A stretch of DNA of 64,000 nucleotides from Streptomyces sp. NBC_00273 (GTDB taxonomy: Bacteria > Actinomycetota > Actinomycetes > Streptomycetales > Streptomycetaceae). Position 1 is the stretch's first letter; each line of letters begins with the position of its first letter. A model generated the notes under the pieces. That model saw nothing but the letters and a program-made list of their open reading frames with translations. It was not told the DNA's origin and made no database searches. Made by a program: the position numbers and the translations under genes. This document shows positions 9,392-17,604 of this stretch, piece by piece. The stretch is from NCBI RefSeq assembly GCF_036178145.1, contig NZ_CP108067.1:8199001-8263000 (forward strand), read 5' to 3'.

Positions 9392-10189
9392 GTGAGCAGT
9401 GCGGAGGTGGGTCGTCTCGGGTCCACCGCGCTGCGCATCCTCGCCGTCGCCGCCGTCTACTACGCGGCCGCACGGATCGGCCTCCTCCAGCAGCTGGTCC
9501 GTGACCAGGTCACCCCCCTGTGGCCACCGACCGGCGTCGCGCTGGCCGCGCTGCTCATGATGGGGCTGCGGGTCTGGCCTGGCATCGCGCTGGGCGCGTT
9601 CCTGGCCAATGTGTTCCTCGGGCCCTCGCTGCTCTCCGTACTGGTCATCACCGCGGGCAACACCCTGGCGCCGGTCTGCGCCGCTCTGATGCTGCGCAGG
9701 GCCGGGTTCAGGAACGAGCTGGACCGCCTGCGGGACGTACTGGCACTGGTCTTCCTCGGCGCGCTCGCCGGGATGTCGATCAGTTCGACCATCGGTACCG
9801 GGGTACTGGTCCTCTCCGGAGCGCTGGACGCCGGCGACTTCTGGCCCACGTGGTCGGTGTGGTGGGCCGGTGACGCGATGGGGATCCTCGTCGTCACACC
9901 CTTCCTGCTCGTGCTGCGCAAGGCCCGGTGGCCGTCGGGGGTCGGCCCCGGCCGATGGATCGAGGCGGTGGCGCTGGCCCTCGGCACGCTCTTCGTCACG
10001 CTGCTGGCGACGCGCTCGCGCGACTCGAACCTGCTCTTCCTCGTCTCGCCGTTCCTGATCTGGGCGGCCTTCCGCTTCCGGCTGGCCGGGGCGGCGCCGT
10101 GCGCGCTCGCCGTCGTGACGCTGGCGGTCCTGGCGGCCGCCGGCGACAGGGGCCCGTTCGTCGGCGACGACGTCTTCGCCACCATGTGA
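9392..10189 (+). CDS. MASE1-domain integral membrane sensor, truncated by a frameshift
   Basis: 265 residues from GTG 9392, with about eight hydrophobic helices. The hallmark early segment TPLWPPTGVALAAL and the later FWPTWSVWWAGDAMGILVVTP match MASE1, a membrane sensory domain usually fused to signalling outputs; here no output domain follows. The frame stops at TGA 10187-10189 directly after FATM. The next frame continues with TLQAFNGTTALTALLLAAVITERD, the expected last MASE1 helix. Removing the two bases TG at the junction would restore one reading frame of about 328 residues. It is therefore a recent mutation, a sequencing error, or a two-part gene coupled through a GTGA overlap. Confidence 0.8.
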   Translation: MSSAEVGRLGSTALRILAVAAVYYAAARIGLLQQLVRDQVTPLWPPTGVALAALLMMGLRVWPGIALGAFLANVFLGPSLLSVLVITAGNTLAPVCAALMLRRAGFRNELDRLRDVLALVFLGALAGMSISSTIGTGVLVLSGALDAGDFWPTWSVWWAGDAMGILVVTPFLLVLRKARWPSGVGPGRWIEAVALALGTLFVTLLATRSRDSNLLFLVSPFLIWAAFRFRLAGAAPCALAVVTLAVLAAAGDRGPFVGDDVFATM

Positions 10190-10377
10190 CGCTCCAGGCC
10201 TTCAACGGCACGACCGCACTGACGGCCCTCCTTCTCGCGGCCGTCATCACCGAACGCGACCGGACGTACGAGGAGATCAAGCAGCTCTGCGGGCGGCTCG
10301 CGGAGGTGGTGGCGCGGATGGAGCCGCGCCCCGAGTCCTACCGGTCCCCGCCCGAGGACCATCCGCCGCCCCGATGA
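10186..10377 (+). CDS. C-terminal remainder of the MASE1 membrane protein (out of frame with the upstream part)
   Basis: A GTG at 10186 overlaps the upstream TGA as GTGA and opens a frame of 63 residues. It starts V-TLQAFNGTTAL, contains one hydrophobic helix and then a charged cytoplasmic tail ending in Pro-rich sequence. This is the natural end of the MASE1 protein encoded just before it. If the two parts are really separate they would be translationally coupled; more simply the gene carries a 2-bp insertion. Confidence 0.55.
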   Translation: MTLQAFNGTTALTALLLAAVITERDRTYEEIKQLCGRLAEVVARMEPRPESYRSPPEDHPPPR

Positions 10378-10457
10378 CCCCGAGGGGTGGGCGCACGCGC
10401 TCAGCAGCAGGGGCGGGCAGCCGAGGTCGAATGCCCGCCCCCGCCGGCCGGTGCCGG

Positions 10458-11087
10458 TCAGCTCGTGCCGAGAAGGGCCTTCATCCGGGCGATCTCCGCG
10501 CTCTGGGAGGCGACGATCGCTGCGGCCATGTCCTTGGCGGGCCGGTACGCGCCTTCGGCCTGCTCGGTCTTGGCCATGGCCACGGCGCCCTCGTGGTGCT
10601 CGACCATCATCTGGAGGAAGGCCGTGTCGAACGCCTTGCCGGAGGCGGCCGCGAGCTGCTGCATCTCCTCGGCGGTCATCATGCCGGACATGGTGTGTCC
10701 GCCGTGGTCCCCGTCCGTGGCCGGGACCTTCTCGCCCCAGGAAGCCAGCCAGCCGGAGAGGGTCTTGATCTCCGGATCCTGGGCCTTCTTGACCTCCTCC
10801 GCGAGCTTCTTCACCTCTGCGGACTCCGCGCGGGTCGCGGCGAGGTCGGCCATCTCGACGGCCTGCCGGTGGTGGGGGATCATTCCCTGGGCGAAGACCG
10901 CGTCGGCGGCGTTGTGGTCGCCCTGCCGTGCCGGGGCAGGGGCGGACGGCGAGGCGGAGGAGCCGTGTCCGTCGTGGGCGGAGCCGGCGTCGTCGCCGTT
11001 GCCGCCACAGGCGGCGAGGACGAGTGCGGCGGTGGCGGCCGCGGCCACGGTCGTGGCACGGCGGATCAGGGAACGCTTGCTGGTCAT
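10458..11087 (-). CDS. DUF305 lipoprotein
   Basis: 209 residues. The N-terminus is a lipoprotein signal with the lipobox LAAC near residue 27. The mature protein has the two diagnostic DUF305 segments QGMIPHHRQAVEMA and MMVEHHEGAVAMA, each with paired His and with Met residues. DUF305 proteins are exported four-helix proteins of unclear function that are often linked to metal (especially copper) handling. A Ser/Pro/His-rich linker separates the anchor from the domain. It lies 77 bases downstream of the DUF6153 gene on the same strand, a common Streptomyces pairing, so the two are probably cotranscribed. Confidence 0.9.
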   Translation of the reverse strand: MTSKRSLIRRATTVAAAATAALVLAACGGNGDDAGSAHDGHGSSASPSAPAPARQGDHNAADAVFAQGMIPHHRQAVEMADLAATRAESAEVKKLAEEVKKAQDPEIKTLSGWLASWGEKVPATDGDHGGHTMSGMMTAEEMQQLAAASGKAFDTAFLQMMVEHHEGAVAMAKTEQAEGAYRPAKDMAAAIVASQSAEIARMKALLGTS

Positions 11088-11164
11088 GATGCTGCTCCTG
11101 CGGTGAGGGCACGCGCGCGTCGGGGCGTGCCGGGGTAGGGAACGGTCCGAGTGCTCGGGCCGCC

Positions 11165-11611
11165 CTATATGCGCAGGAGTTGCAATTCGCTCAGGGACGG
11201 TGGCGCGCGTCCGCCGACCCCACCGCTCGTGTCGATCCCGCCACCGAGGACCGGCACGGCCGCGACGCCGCTCGGGGCGGCGGCCGGGGAGGGCAGGACG
11301 GGGGCGCCCGCCGTGCCCGCGGCGGCGCAGGTCGCATCCGCGTGCTGGGCGTGCCCGCCGCTTCCGTCACCGGCCGGTTCGTCGGCCCGCGCGGCGCCGT
11401 CGTGCTGCACCGCGTGCTCGTCGGCGGCAGGCGCGCCGTGCCCGGGGGCCGTCCCGTGGGCGGCGGCGCATCCGGGTGCGGCGGCGGAAACCGGAACGGC
11501 GCCCGGCCCGAGGCCGTGCATGCCCACGAGGCCCACCAGTACGGCCAGGACCAGCAGGAGGCGGGAACGCAGCCCGAGCGGCCTCATCGCGCGCGTCGCC
11601 TGCTGATCCAT
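11165..11611 (-). CDS. DUF6153-like small exported or membrane protein
   Basis: 148 residues from ATG 11611 (an upstream in-frame start at 11659 lacks support). There is one N-terminal hydrophobic helix (LLLVLAVLVGLVGMHGLGP). A His/Ala-rich extracytoplasmic region with two Cys (CAAAHG, CAAAG) follows, and the end is SLSELQLLRI. The layout fits the DUF6153 family, which is typically next to DUF305 genes in Streptomyces; no activity is known. The His/Met/Cys-rich exposed part would suit metal binding, but this is only inference. Confidence 0.7.
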   Translation of the reverse strand: MDQQATRAMRPLGLRSRLLLVLAVLVGLVGMHGLGPGAVPVSAAAPGCAAAHGTAPGHGAPAADEHAVQHDGAARADEPAGDGSGGHAQHADATCAAAGTAGAPVLPSPAAAPSGVAAVPVLGGGIDTSGGVGGRAPPSLSELQLLRI

Positions 11612-11876
11612 ACCGGCATCGTAAGCGTCCCCTCCGCACGGGGCGAAGCCGGCCCGCAACCCCGCCCCTTACATGCGCGGGCATACGGCACGCCCGTCCG
11701 CCCTTCCGTCCGCCCTTCCGCCCGCCCGTCCGCGTGCCGGTTCGACGTCGTACGCGACCGGGTGGCCGCGGACCGTGCCCGCGAGAGCGAGACCGGGACC
11801 CGGGTCTCCGTACCCGCGACGGAATCCCGACCACGGATCAGGCCCCGGCTCACCGTCACCCGGCGGTCATCGCCCG

Positions 11877-13733
11877 TCAGGAAGGCCCGCTGCCCCTCGC
11901 GACGTGCCAGGGCGCGAACGCATTCGTAAGTCCCGCGAGAGACGTGCGCAGCTCCGGATAGTGCCGCAGCAGCACGGTGACCATGCTGTTGTCGTCGATC
12001 CAGGCCATGCCGGCCTTGGAGTACACCTCGGGGGTGTAGTAGTCGGTGAAGAAGCGGTCGCTGTTCAGTCGGCGCGAGGCCATCAGGATGAAGATGCGGA
12101 ATGCCGTGTCGCTGAAGGCGAATCCGGTCGGAAGCTTCTCGGCATACATTCCGACTGTCAGGTCGACGTCTTCGATGTCGTCGTAGAGCCGCTCGATCTC
12201 CTTGGCCCACACGGGATTGTCCGTCAGGTCCTCGAAGTTCGCCGCGGGCTTCAGCCGCAGCAACCGCCGGAACTCGTTGTAGCGGGGGATGCCCAGTTCC
12301 CGGTTGCGCAGGATGTCCGTGGCGGCGAGGTCCTGTCGTTGTCCATCGGGGCGCTCGAAGTCCTGGAGGAAGTGCGGGAAGTTGTGCAGGGTCACCAGTC
12401 CCGGGTGGAGGGTGCCGAAGCTGTACAGCAGGTTGGCCATTCCCTTGGTCTTCAGCACGTTCAGCGCCGCAGGCCCGGCGATGTCGCGGAAGGTGCAGTC
12501 GCTGAGGGTGGAGTCGTCGGAGGCGGAGCGCAGGTGCCAGTGGTCGCGGACGAGCGGGTGCATGCGGTAGACGGCCACGAATTCCTCGGTGAGGGAGTAC
12601 GGGACGCCGTAGTGGTCCGTCTTGCTGCCGGGGATGCCGCTGACGGTCTCGCTCTCCGTGATCCGGCCGTAGAAGTTGTGGACGCGCTCACCCGCGATGC
12701 CCCACCAGTTGGATCGCAGGGCTTTGACGGTGGTCGGGTGGCTGATGACGGCAGGGGTCCACTCCACCGTATGGATCTTGGCGAGGAGCGCGGCGTTGAC
12801 GAGGCGGGCCCGCTGGAACAGCTCCTCGTCGTCCCAGGACGGGTAGACGGCGTGCAGGTGGTCGCAGATCGCGTTGTGCTCCTGGGCGAACAGGTTCTGC
12901 ATCATGACGAGACCCAGCCAGAAGCCGGGAACGCGCGAGGGGTCGAGGGCGGGGTCGGAGGGGAGCGGGGTCGACTCTTCGCCGAAAAGGTGCAGTTTGC
13001 CCGTCTTGCCGGTGCGCACCTGGCGCTGTTCCGCCTCGTTGTTCCCGTAGATCTGGGACGCGTCCCACCAGTGGGACGAGACGTTGACGCGGGTGTCGGG
13101 AGTCCCCGCGGGTGACCGGGGGTCGCGGGTCGGGTCGTCCGGTGTCCGCATGATCCGCATCGGGCGTTCGGGCCACGGATCGTCGTCCAGGAGGGGAACT
13201 TCCCAAGGCCGTTCCGTGGGGCTGGTTCCGTGACTGAACCAGTCGCGGACCATGAACTGCAGCCAGGCGGCGACCAGGGAGTTGACCGACTCGGCCGGGA
13301 TCAGTGCCTGGCGGGTGAGGAGGACGCGGCTGACCTCGCGCGGGTTCGGCCGCGAGAGGACGCTCTCCGGCGTGGCCGGGGCGATCTTGTCCAGCGGGAT
13401 GTTCCGGCCGAAGCGCGTTCCCGCCATGCCCATGCGCGGTTCTTCGAGGTCATTGTGGCTGCCGTCGGGAGTCCGGTTGACCCGGTGCCTATCGGAGGGC
13501 GGCGCGGGGGTCGGGAGGCCTACGGAGGGCAGCCGGGACGTGTCGTGGAGGTTCTCCTGACGGAGCTTGACCCGCAGCCCGAAGAGGGTCAGCAGACCGG
13601 GCGTGACCGCCAGGCGGTCCCAACCGGTGCGTCGGTCGACGAACTCGGCGATGCGGGTGATGATCCGCCACGGTAGGGACGAGCGGTATCCGGAGCCGGA
13701 TCGTCGGGGGACGGAGCGTCGTTGCATGCTCAT
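11877..13733 (-). CDS. Animal-type haem peroxidase / fatty-acid alpha-dioxygenase-like enzyme
   Basis: 618 residues from ATG 13733, with AGGAG about seven bases upstream. It belongs to the An_peroxidase superfamily. Family landmarks are the distal helix FAQEHNAICDHLHAVYP with the distal His, a proximal-His region SFGTLHPGLVTLHNFPHF, and EEFVAVYRMHPLVRDHW. The last aligns with the cyclooxygenase/alpha-dioxygenase segment EF-LY-WHPL, whose Tyr carries the catalytic radical; that Tyr is present here. This favours a fatty-acid oxygenase over a simple peroxidase. There is no signal peptide. It is the last gene of a three-gene minus-strand operon, 29 bases after the GMC oxidoreductase. Substrate is unknown. 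Confidence 0.86.
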   Translation of the reverse strand: MSMQRRSVPRRSGSGYRSSLPWRIITRIAEFVDRRTGWDRLAVTPGLLTLFGLRVKLRQENLHDTSRLPSVGLPTPAPPSDRHRVNRTPDGSHNDLEEPRMGMAGTRFGRNIPLDKIAPATPESVLSRPNPREVSRVLLTRQALIPAESVNSLVAAWLQFMVRDWFSHGTSPTERPWEVPLLDDDPWPERPMRIMRTPDDPTRDPRSPAGTPDTRVNVSSHWWDASQIYGNNEAEQRQVRTGKTGKLHLFGEESTPLPSDPALDPSRVPGFWLGLVMMQNLFAQEHNAICDHLHAVYPSWDDEELFQRARLVNAALLAKIHTVEWTPAVISHPTTVKALRSNWWGIAGERVHNFYGRITESETVSGIPGSKTDHYGVPYSLTEEFVAVYRMHPLVRDHWHLRSASDDSTLSDCTFRDIAGPAALNVLKTKGMANLLYSFGTLHPGLVTLHNFPHFLQDFERPDGQRQDLAATDILRNRELGIPRYNEFRRLLRLKPAANFEDLTDNPVWAKEIERLYDDIEDVDLTVGMYAEKLPTGFAFSDTAFRIFILMASRRLNSDRFFTDYYTPEVYSKAGMAWIDDNSMVTVLLRHYPELRTSLAGLTNAFAPWHVARGSGPS

Positions 13734-13762
13734 CGTGGTGCTCCTCAGGATCGGTTCCCGGG

Positions 13763-15703
13763 TCAGGTCGGGTGTCGCGAGGCGGCCAGGACGGTTCGCG
13801 GGCGCGATGCATCGCCGAGGATCACGTCGCTCGCCTTCTCGCTGATCATGTAGATCGGAACGGCGATGAAGAAGCCGGGAATTCGGGGGAAGACCGAGGC
13901 GTCGACGATCCGCAGGCGGTTCACACCGCGTACCCGGAAGCGGCTGTCCACGACCGCCGAGGGATCGTCGGCCCGGCCCATCTTGCAACTGCAGGACGCG
14001 TGATGGCCCCATGCCTCGTCCTGCACGAAGCGGCGGACGCTCTCGGCGTCGCCGACCCGCTCTCCCGGGCACAGCTCCGTGCGGATCACGGAGTCGGCGC
14101 TGCGGTTCATGCTGCGCACGAACTGCACGGCGGAGACCATGGCATCGAGGTCCCCGGCCTGCTCGTCCGTGCCCTCGGCGAAGTAGTGGAAGTTCACCAG
14201 GGGGGTGTCCCGGGGGTCGGCGGAGCGCAGTTGCACCCGGCCGTTGGTGTTGTGGGTCCGGCTCTTGAGGATGACCCACGTGAAGCGGTCCCGGTGGCGT
14301 GTCAGGTCGAGCGAGTAGCCGGGGTAGTAGCCGTGGAAGTCGAAGGGGCCGCCGAAGATGAACAGGTCGGGGGAGTCCATCGAAGGGCGGGACTTGCGGG
14401 TGATCCCGACGACGGCACCGTTGGTCGTGTACACGCCGTCGCCGAGCTGCCAGGCCCGGTAGCAGGCATCCGGCTCGGCTCCGGGCTCCGGCGCGTGGAA
14501 GTCGCAGTCCCCGACGACCGGGAACTCGCGGTCCATCTGGCTCACCACGCCGATCTCGTACCGGTCCTGCAGGTTCGCGCCCACGCCTTGGAGCGGGACG
14601 CGAACGGCGATGCCGTGCCCTTCCAGCTCCTCACGCGGCCCGATGCCCGAAAGCATCAGCAGCTGAGGCGTGTTGAAGGCCCCTGCGGCCAGGATCACCT
14701 CACGGGACGCGAGCACCCTGCGCGGGACCGGCAGCGCGCGACCGTCCCGGGCCCCGGGGTCGGCCCGGTAGGCGTGCGGCTGGTGCACGTAGTCGACGCC
14801 GATCGCCGCGCCCTCCTCGTCGAGCACGACCCGCGTCACCAACGAGTGTGTCCGGACGACCAGGTCGTCCGGGTGGCTGCGTTGTACGGCCCGCACGCGT
14901 TCGCGGGCGGCGCTGCGCCGTCCGTCGGTCGTCGAGATCGGGATCTGCCACAGCCCTTGCAGACCCTCGGTCTGCACGCGCCAGTCATTGGGATCGACGA
15001 ACGATCCGAGCCCCTCCAGAGGGGAGAGCGGCCGGCCGATGAAGTCGGCGAGCGTGTCCTGGGCGGCGGACAGGATGACCTTCAACAACTGCTCGTCCCG
15101 GATGACCAGTTCGGGGTCGGCGAGATCGGTCGGCAGCCAACCGTCGAACCCGTGACGCGAGTCGTTGCGGTACCGGGCGGCGACGAAGGGAAGGAGCTCC
15201 AGCAAGGCGGCCAACAACCGATTGGCGGGCGGGTCCTTGGGTCTGGGGCGGTACGTACAGCGCTCCAGCCGCTCGAAGTACCGACGCATGGCGGTGCTGC
15301 GCCACGACGCGTCACCGGTCTCGCGCGCGATGTCGTCCCAGTCGCGGTTGTAGGGGTAGACGGTGATCAGCGCGTGATGCGCGGTGCAGCCGCCGACCGC
15401 CCCGGCCCGCGGATAGAGGATGCCCTCACCCGGTACGAGCTTGCTGTCGCGCTGGTGCTGCTGCTCGTCCGCGTAGTGCCGCACGAAGTAGTCCCAGCGC
15501 TGAACGGGGTCCTCGGAGGCATCGGCGTGGAAGGCGGGAACCAGGTAGTTGTCGTTCTCCTCGGCACCCCCCGCGTCGAGCAGAAGGACGCGCATGCCCG
15601 AGGCCGCGAGGTTGGCCGCCAGCGGTCCACCGCCGGCGCCCGCGCCGACGACGACGAAGTCGAAACCCGTTTCGGCCGGTGGGGCGCCGGACTCCGTGGT
15701 CAC
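13763..15703 (-). CDS. GMC-family FAD oxidoreductase
   Basis: 646 residues, longer than the usual 500-560. The N-terminal Rossmann motif is VVVGAGAGGGPLAANLA. The GMC signature 2 region is EVILAAGAFNTPQLLMLSGIGP, and the C-terminal domain has WGHHASCSCKMG with the active-site His, followed by RIVDASVFPRIPGFF. Enzymes of this family oxidise alcohols, sugars or sterols using FAD. Its ATG overlaps the upstream stop as ATGA, and the haem dioxygenase-like gene follows, so the three products likely act together, for example on an oxygenated lipid. The substrate is not visible from sequence. Confidence 0.9.
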   Translation of the reverse strand: MTTESGAPPAETGFDFVVVGAGAGGGPLAANLAASGMRVLLLDAGGAEENDNYLVPAFHADASEDPVQRWDYFVRHYADEQQHQRDSKLVPGEGILYPRAGAVGGCTAHHALITVYPYNRDWDDIARETGDASWRSTAMRRYFERLERCTYRPRPKDPPANRLLAALLELLPFVAARYRNDSRHGFDGWLPTDLADPELVIRDEQLLKVILSAAQDTLADFIGRPLSPLEGLGSFVDPNDWRVQTEGLQGLWQIPISTTDGRRSAARERVRAVQRSHPDDLVVRTHSLVTRVVLDEEGAAIGVDYVHQPHAYRADPGARDGRALPVPRRVLASREVILAAGAFNTPQLLMLSGIGPREELEGHGIAVRVPLQGVGANLQDRYEIGVVSQMDREFPVVGDCDFHAPEPGAEPDACYRAWQLGDGVYTTNGAVVGITRKSRPSMDSPDLFIFGGPFDFHGYYPGYSLDLTRHRDRFTWVILKSRTHNTNGRVQLRSADPRDTPLVNFHYFAEGTDEQAGDLDAMVSAVQFVRSMNRSADSVIRTELCPGERVGDAESVRRFVQDEAWGHHASCSCKMGRADDPSAVVDSRFRVRGVNRLRIVDASVFPRIPGFFIAVPIYMISEKASDVILGDASRPRTVLAASRHPT

Positions 15704-16098
15704 TTCCCTTTCCTCTTCCCGAAGTCGGCCGCACGGGCGGCCAGGGTCGTGTTGACGGCTGAGATGAGCGTGGTCAGGGCGGCCGTGCGGGGCGGCAGTT
15801 GGCCGCGGAGGCCGAGCAGGGCGGCAGTGGCGGTGTCACTGCCGTGGATCAGCACGCCCTCTCGGAGATCTTCCTGGAGCCGCTGGCCGTGGTTGGTGAG
15901 CAGATCGAGACCGAGCAGGATGGTGCGGATCCCGAAGAGCCGGAAGGCGTAGATCGCCGCCGGACTGACGTCACGGTCGGGGTCGAGGCGCCGGATGAGC
16001 AGGGTGGGCGCCAGTAGTCCGGTGATGCCGTTGAAGAGCCGGATGCCGGCCAGGGCGTACACCGAGGTCGGACGTCGGGCAGCGCGATGCTTGGCCAT
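15700..16098 (-). CDS. Small membrane protein of unknown function, first gene of the GMC/haem-oxygenase operon
   Basis: 132 residues from ATG 16098 with GGGAG five bases upstream. About three hydrophobic stretches are visible (YALAGIRLFNGITGLLAP, IYAFRLFGIRTILLGLDLL, TALTTLISAVNTTLAA), with a basic C-terminus GKRKGK. I do not recognise a named family. Its stop overlaps the GMC oxidoreductase start (ATGA), so it is translated as part of that operon and may anchor or stabilise the oxidoreductase. Confidence 0.75.
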   Translation of the reverse strand: MAKHRAARRPTSVYALAGIRLFNGITGLLAPTLLIRRLDPDRDVSPAAIYAFRLFGIRTILLGLDLLTNHGQRLQEDLREGVLIHGSDTATAALLGLRGQLPPRTAALTTLISAVNTTLAARAADFGKRKGK

Positions 16099-16503
16099 GC
16101 TGTCTCCCTGGAGTGCAGTGGCTGCTGCGGCCACGAATAGCCCCCGGGATGCGATGACTCCCCACCAACCACACTAGGGTGATGGCTGTGCGTGTGCATC
16201 TTGGGACCTTGGGTGGGGGCGCGAACCTTCGCACGTGACCCGAGGGGCGTTCACCATGGTGTGCGACTGCACCATCGCTTGCGCGTTGGTACGCTGACTG
16301 TACGGGGGCTGCTCCTGACAGCCCTTCACGCTGCGGCTGACGCACCTGCTCACGGATCCGGCCGCCCGGTCGACACGCACCTGCAGTCGACGCGCACCCG
16401 CAACGGCTTCGAGACGTGCCGCGGGCGCTACCCGCTCGGCGGCTTACGCCTCATCATCACCGACGATCACGATGTGGCCTGTGGACCGAGTGGGAGCCGG
16501 GTC
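16099..16503. other. Intergenic region between divergent genes, no gene seen
   Basis: 405 bases between the minus-strand oxygenase operon and a plus-strand membrane protein gene. It must hold both promoters. No ORF with actinobacterial codon bias, RNA gene or convincing operator was found. A moderately AT-richer stretch near 16140-16200 is the most likely promoter area for the minus operon. Confidence 0.4.
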
Positions 16504-17205
16504 ATGCGCGTGCAAGTGAAGTGGTGGCCACAGGGGTTGCGGTGGCGGGTAGCGCCGGCACTGGTCCTGTTGGTGACGCTGTTCGTCGTCGCGGGTCGGG
16601 TGGACGCCGCCCTCGGCCGGATCGGGGCACCGGGGTACCCGTCTGCGGGCTGGGGCAGCCTGGTCTCGCTCGATCCCAGCTCCAACGAAGCCCGCACGCA
16701 GGCCCGTACGGCCTGGTGCGTATGGTTCAACACCCAGGGCCCCGATCCGGGGCCGTACGTGCAGGCCTGCCTCGACGCGTTCACGAGCGAAGGACACGAC
16801 CGGGTCCAGGCACCAACGACCGGGGGAGCCGAGGCGCGACTGCTGATCCGGTGGTACGTCGCGATCGACGCGGTTCTCATCCTGTTGTACATGTGGTTGT
16901 TCTCCCGGGCCCTGATCGCCCTCGGTGCCAGGGTCCGCCGGTCGGCGGACCCGAGTGCCTCCCTGCGATGGGCCACCGAGCCCTCCCGGCGTCGCCTTCT
17001 GATCGCTGCCCTGCTGTTGGTGGAAGCGGTGGAGGACACGCACCAGTGGAAGCTGTCCGGGCGCGACATGACACCGGAGCGGATCGATGGACTCTTCCAG
17101 ATCGTGGGCTGGGCGGCCGTCTGCAAGTGGGCCCTGGTGGCTCTGGCCGTGTTGCAGCTGATCGCGCTGATCGTCTGCACGAAGGCGTGGACGACGCAGC
17201 CGTGA
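16504..17205 (+). CDS. Integral membrane protein of unknown function
   Basis: 233 residues from ATG 16504, with GGGAG seven bases upstream. Hydrophobic helices occur near residues 12-32, 120-145, 170-185 and 205-230. Between the first two helices is an extracytoplasmic loop of about 80 residues with Trp and two Cys (ARTAWCVWFNTQ, QACLDAF). I do not recognise the family. A longer frame to 16192 is open but has no start with a ribosome site. It seems monocistronic. Confidence 0.65.
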   Translation: MRVQVKWWPQGLRWRVAPALVLLVTLFVVAGRVDAALGRIGAPGYPSAGWGSLVSLDPSSNEARTQARTAWCVWFNTQGPDPGPYVQACLDAFTSEGHDRVQAPTTGGAEARLLIRWYVAIDAVLILLYMWLFSRALIALGARVRRSADPSASLRWATEPSRRRLLIAALLLVEAVEDTHQWKLSGRDMTPERIDGLFQIVGWAAVCKWALVALAVLQLIALIVCTKAWTTQP

Positions 17206-17326
17206 CGGGGCGGATCCTGCGGCGGCCGAGCCGGAACGGGTCCGCACCTTCGGCAACCCGTTGACCTGCCGTTGACCTGCGGTCGCTGACCGGGCTATGG
17301 CACGGCTCCGAGCCGGGCGGCGCGCC

Positions 17327-17430
17327 TCACGGCAGCGAACCGGCGGACCCCACCAGCAGCTCTTTCACTGCCTCCGGTCCGTCCACATGGGCGGCGTGCC
17401 CGGCGGCCAGCGGTTTTTTGGAGAGGCCGA
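17327..17430 (-). pseudogene. Short remnant of an alpha/beta hydrolase C-terminus
   Basis: The minus strand reads KPLAAGHAAHVDGPEAVKEL followed by LVGSAGSLP and a stop at 17329-17327. AGHAAHVDGPEAV is the typical end of an alpha/beta hydrolase: the catalytic His of the GH motif and the last helix. No matching upstream hydrolase core is found in the next 200 bases. This looks like a decayed gene end in the 399-base space between the membrane protein gene and haem A synthase; the rest of that space shows nothing else. Confidence 0.45.
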
Positions 17431-17604
17431 CTCCTCGCCGCCTATGGAGCGGGCGCCCCGCTCCGGACGCGGAGCGGGAACGCTGGCAGCGGATCGGCCT
17501 GTTCCGGCACCGGGGCGTTCCCGCGCATCACGAGATCCCGCAGGTCGAGAGTCCGCGGTCCGCTTCCGACGTTCCGGACGAGGTCCACCGGTCTCCCCGA
17601 CGGA

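Noticed and set aside
13772..15952. Plus-strand frame opposite the GMC oxidoreductase
   Set aside because: Val/Gly/Arg-rich shadow; the minus strand has complete GMC signatures.
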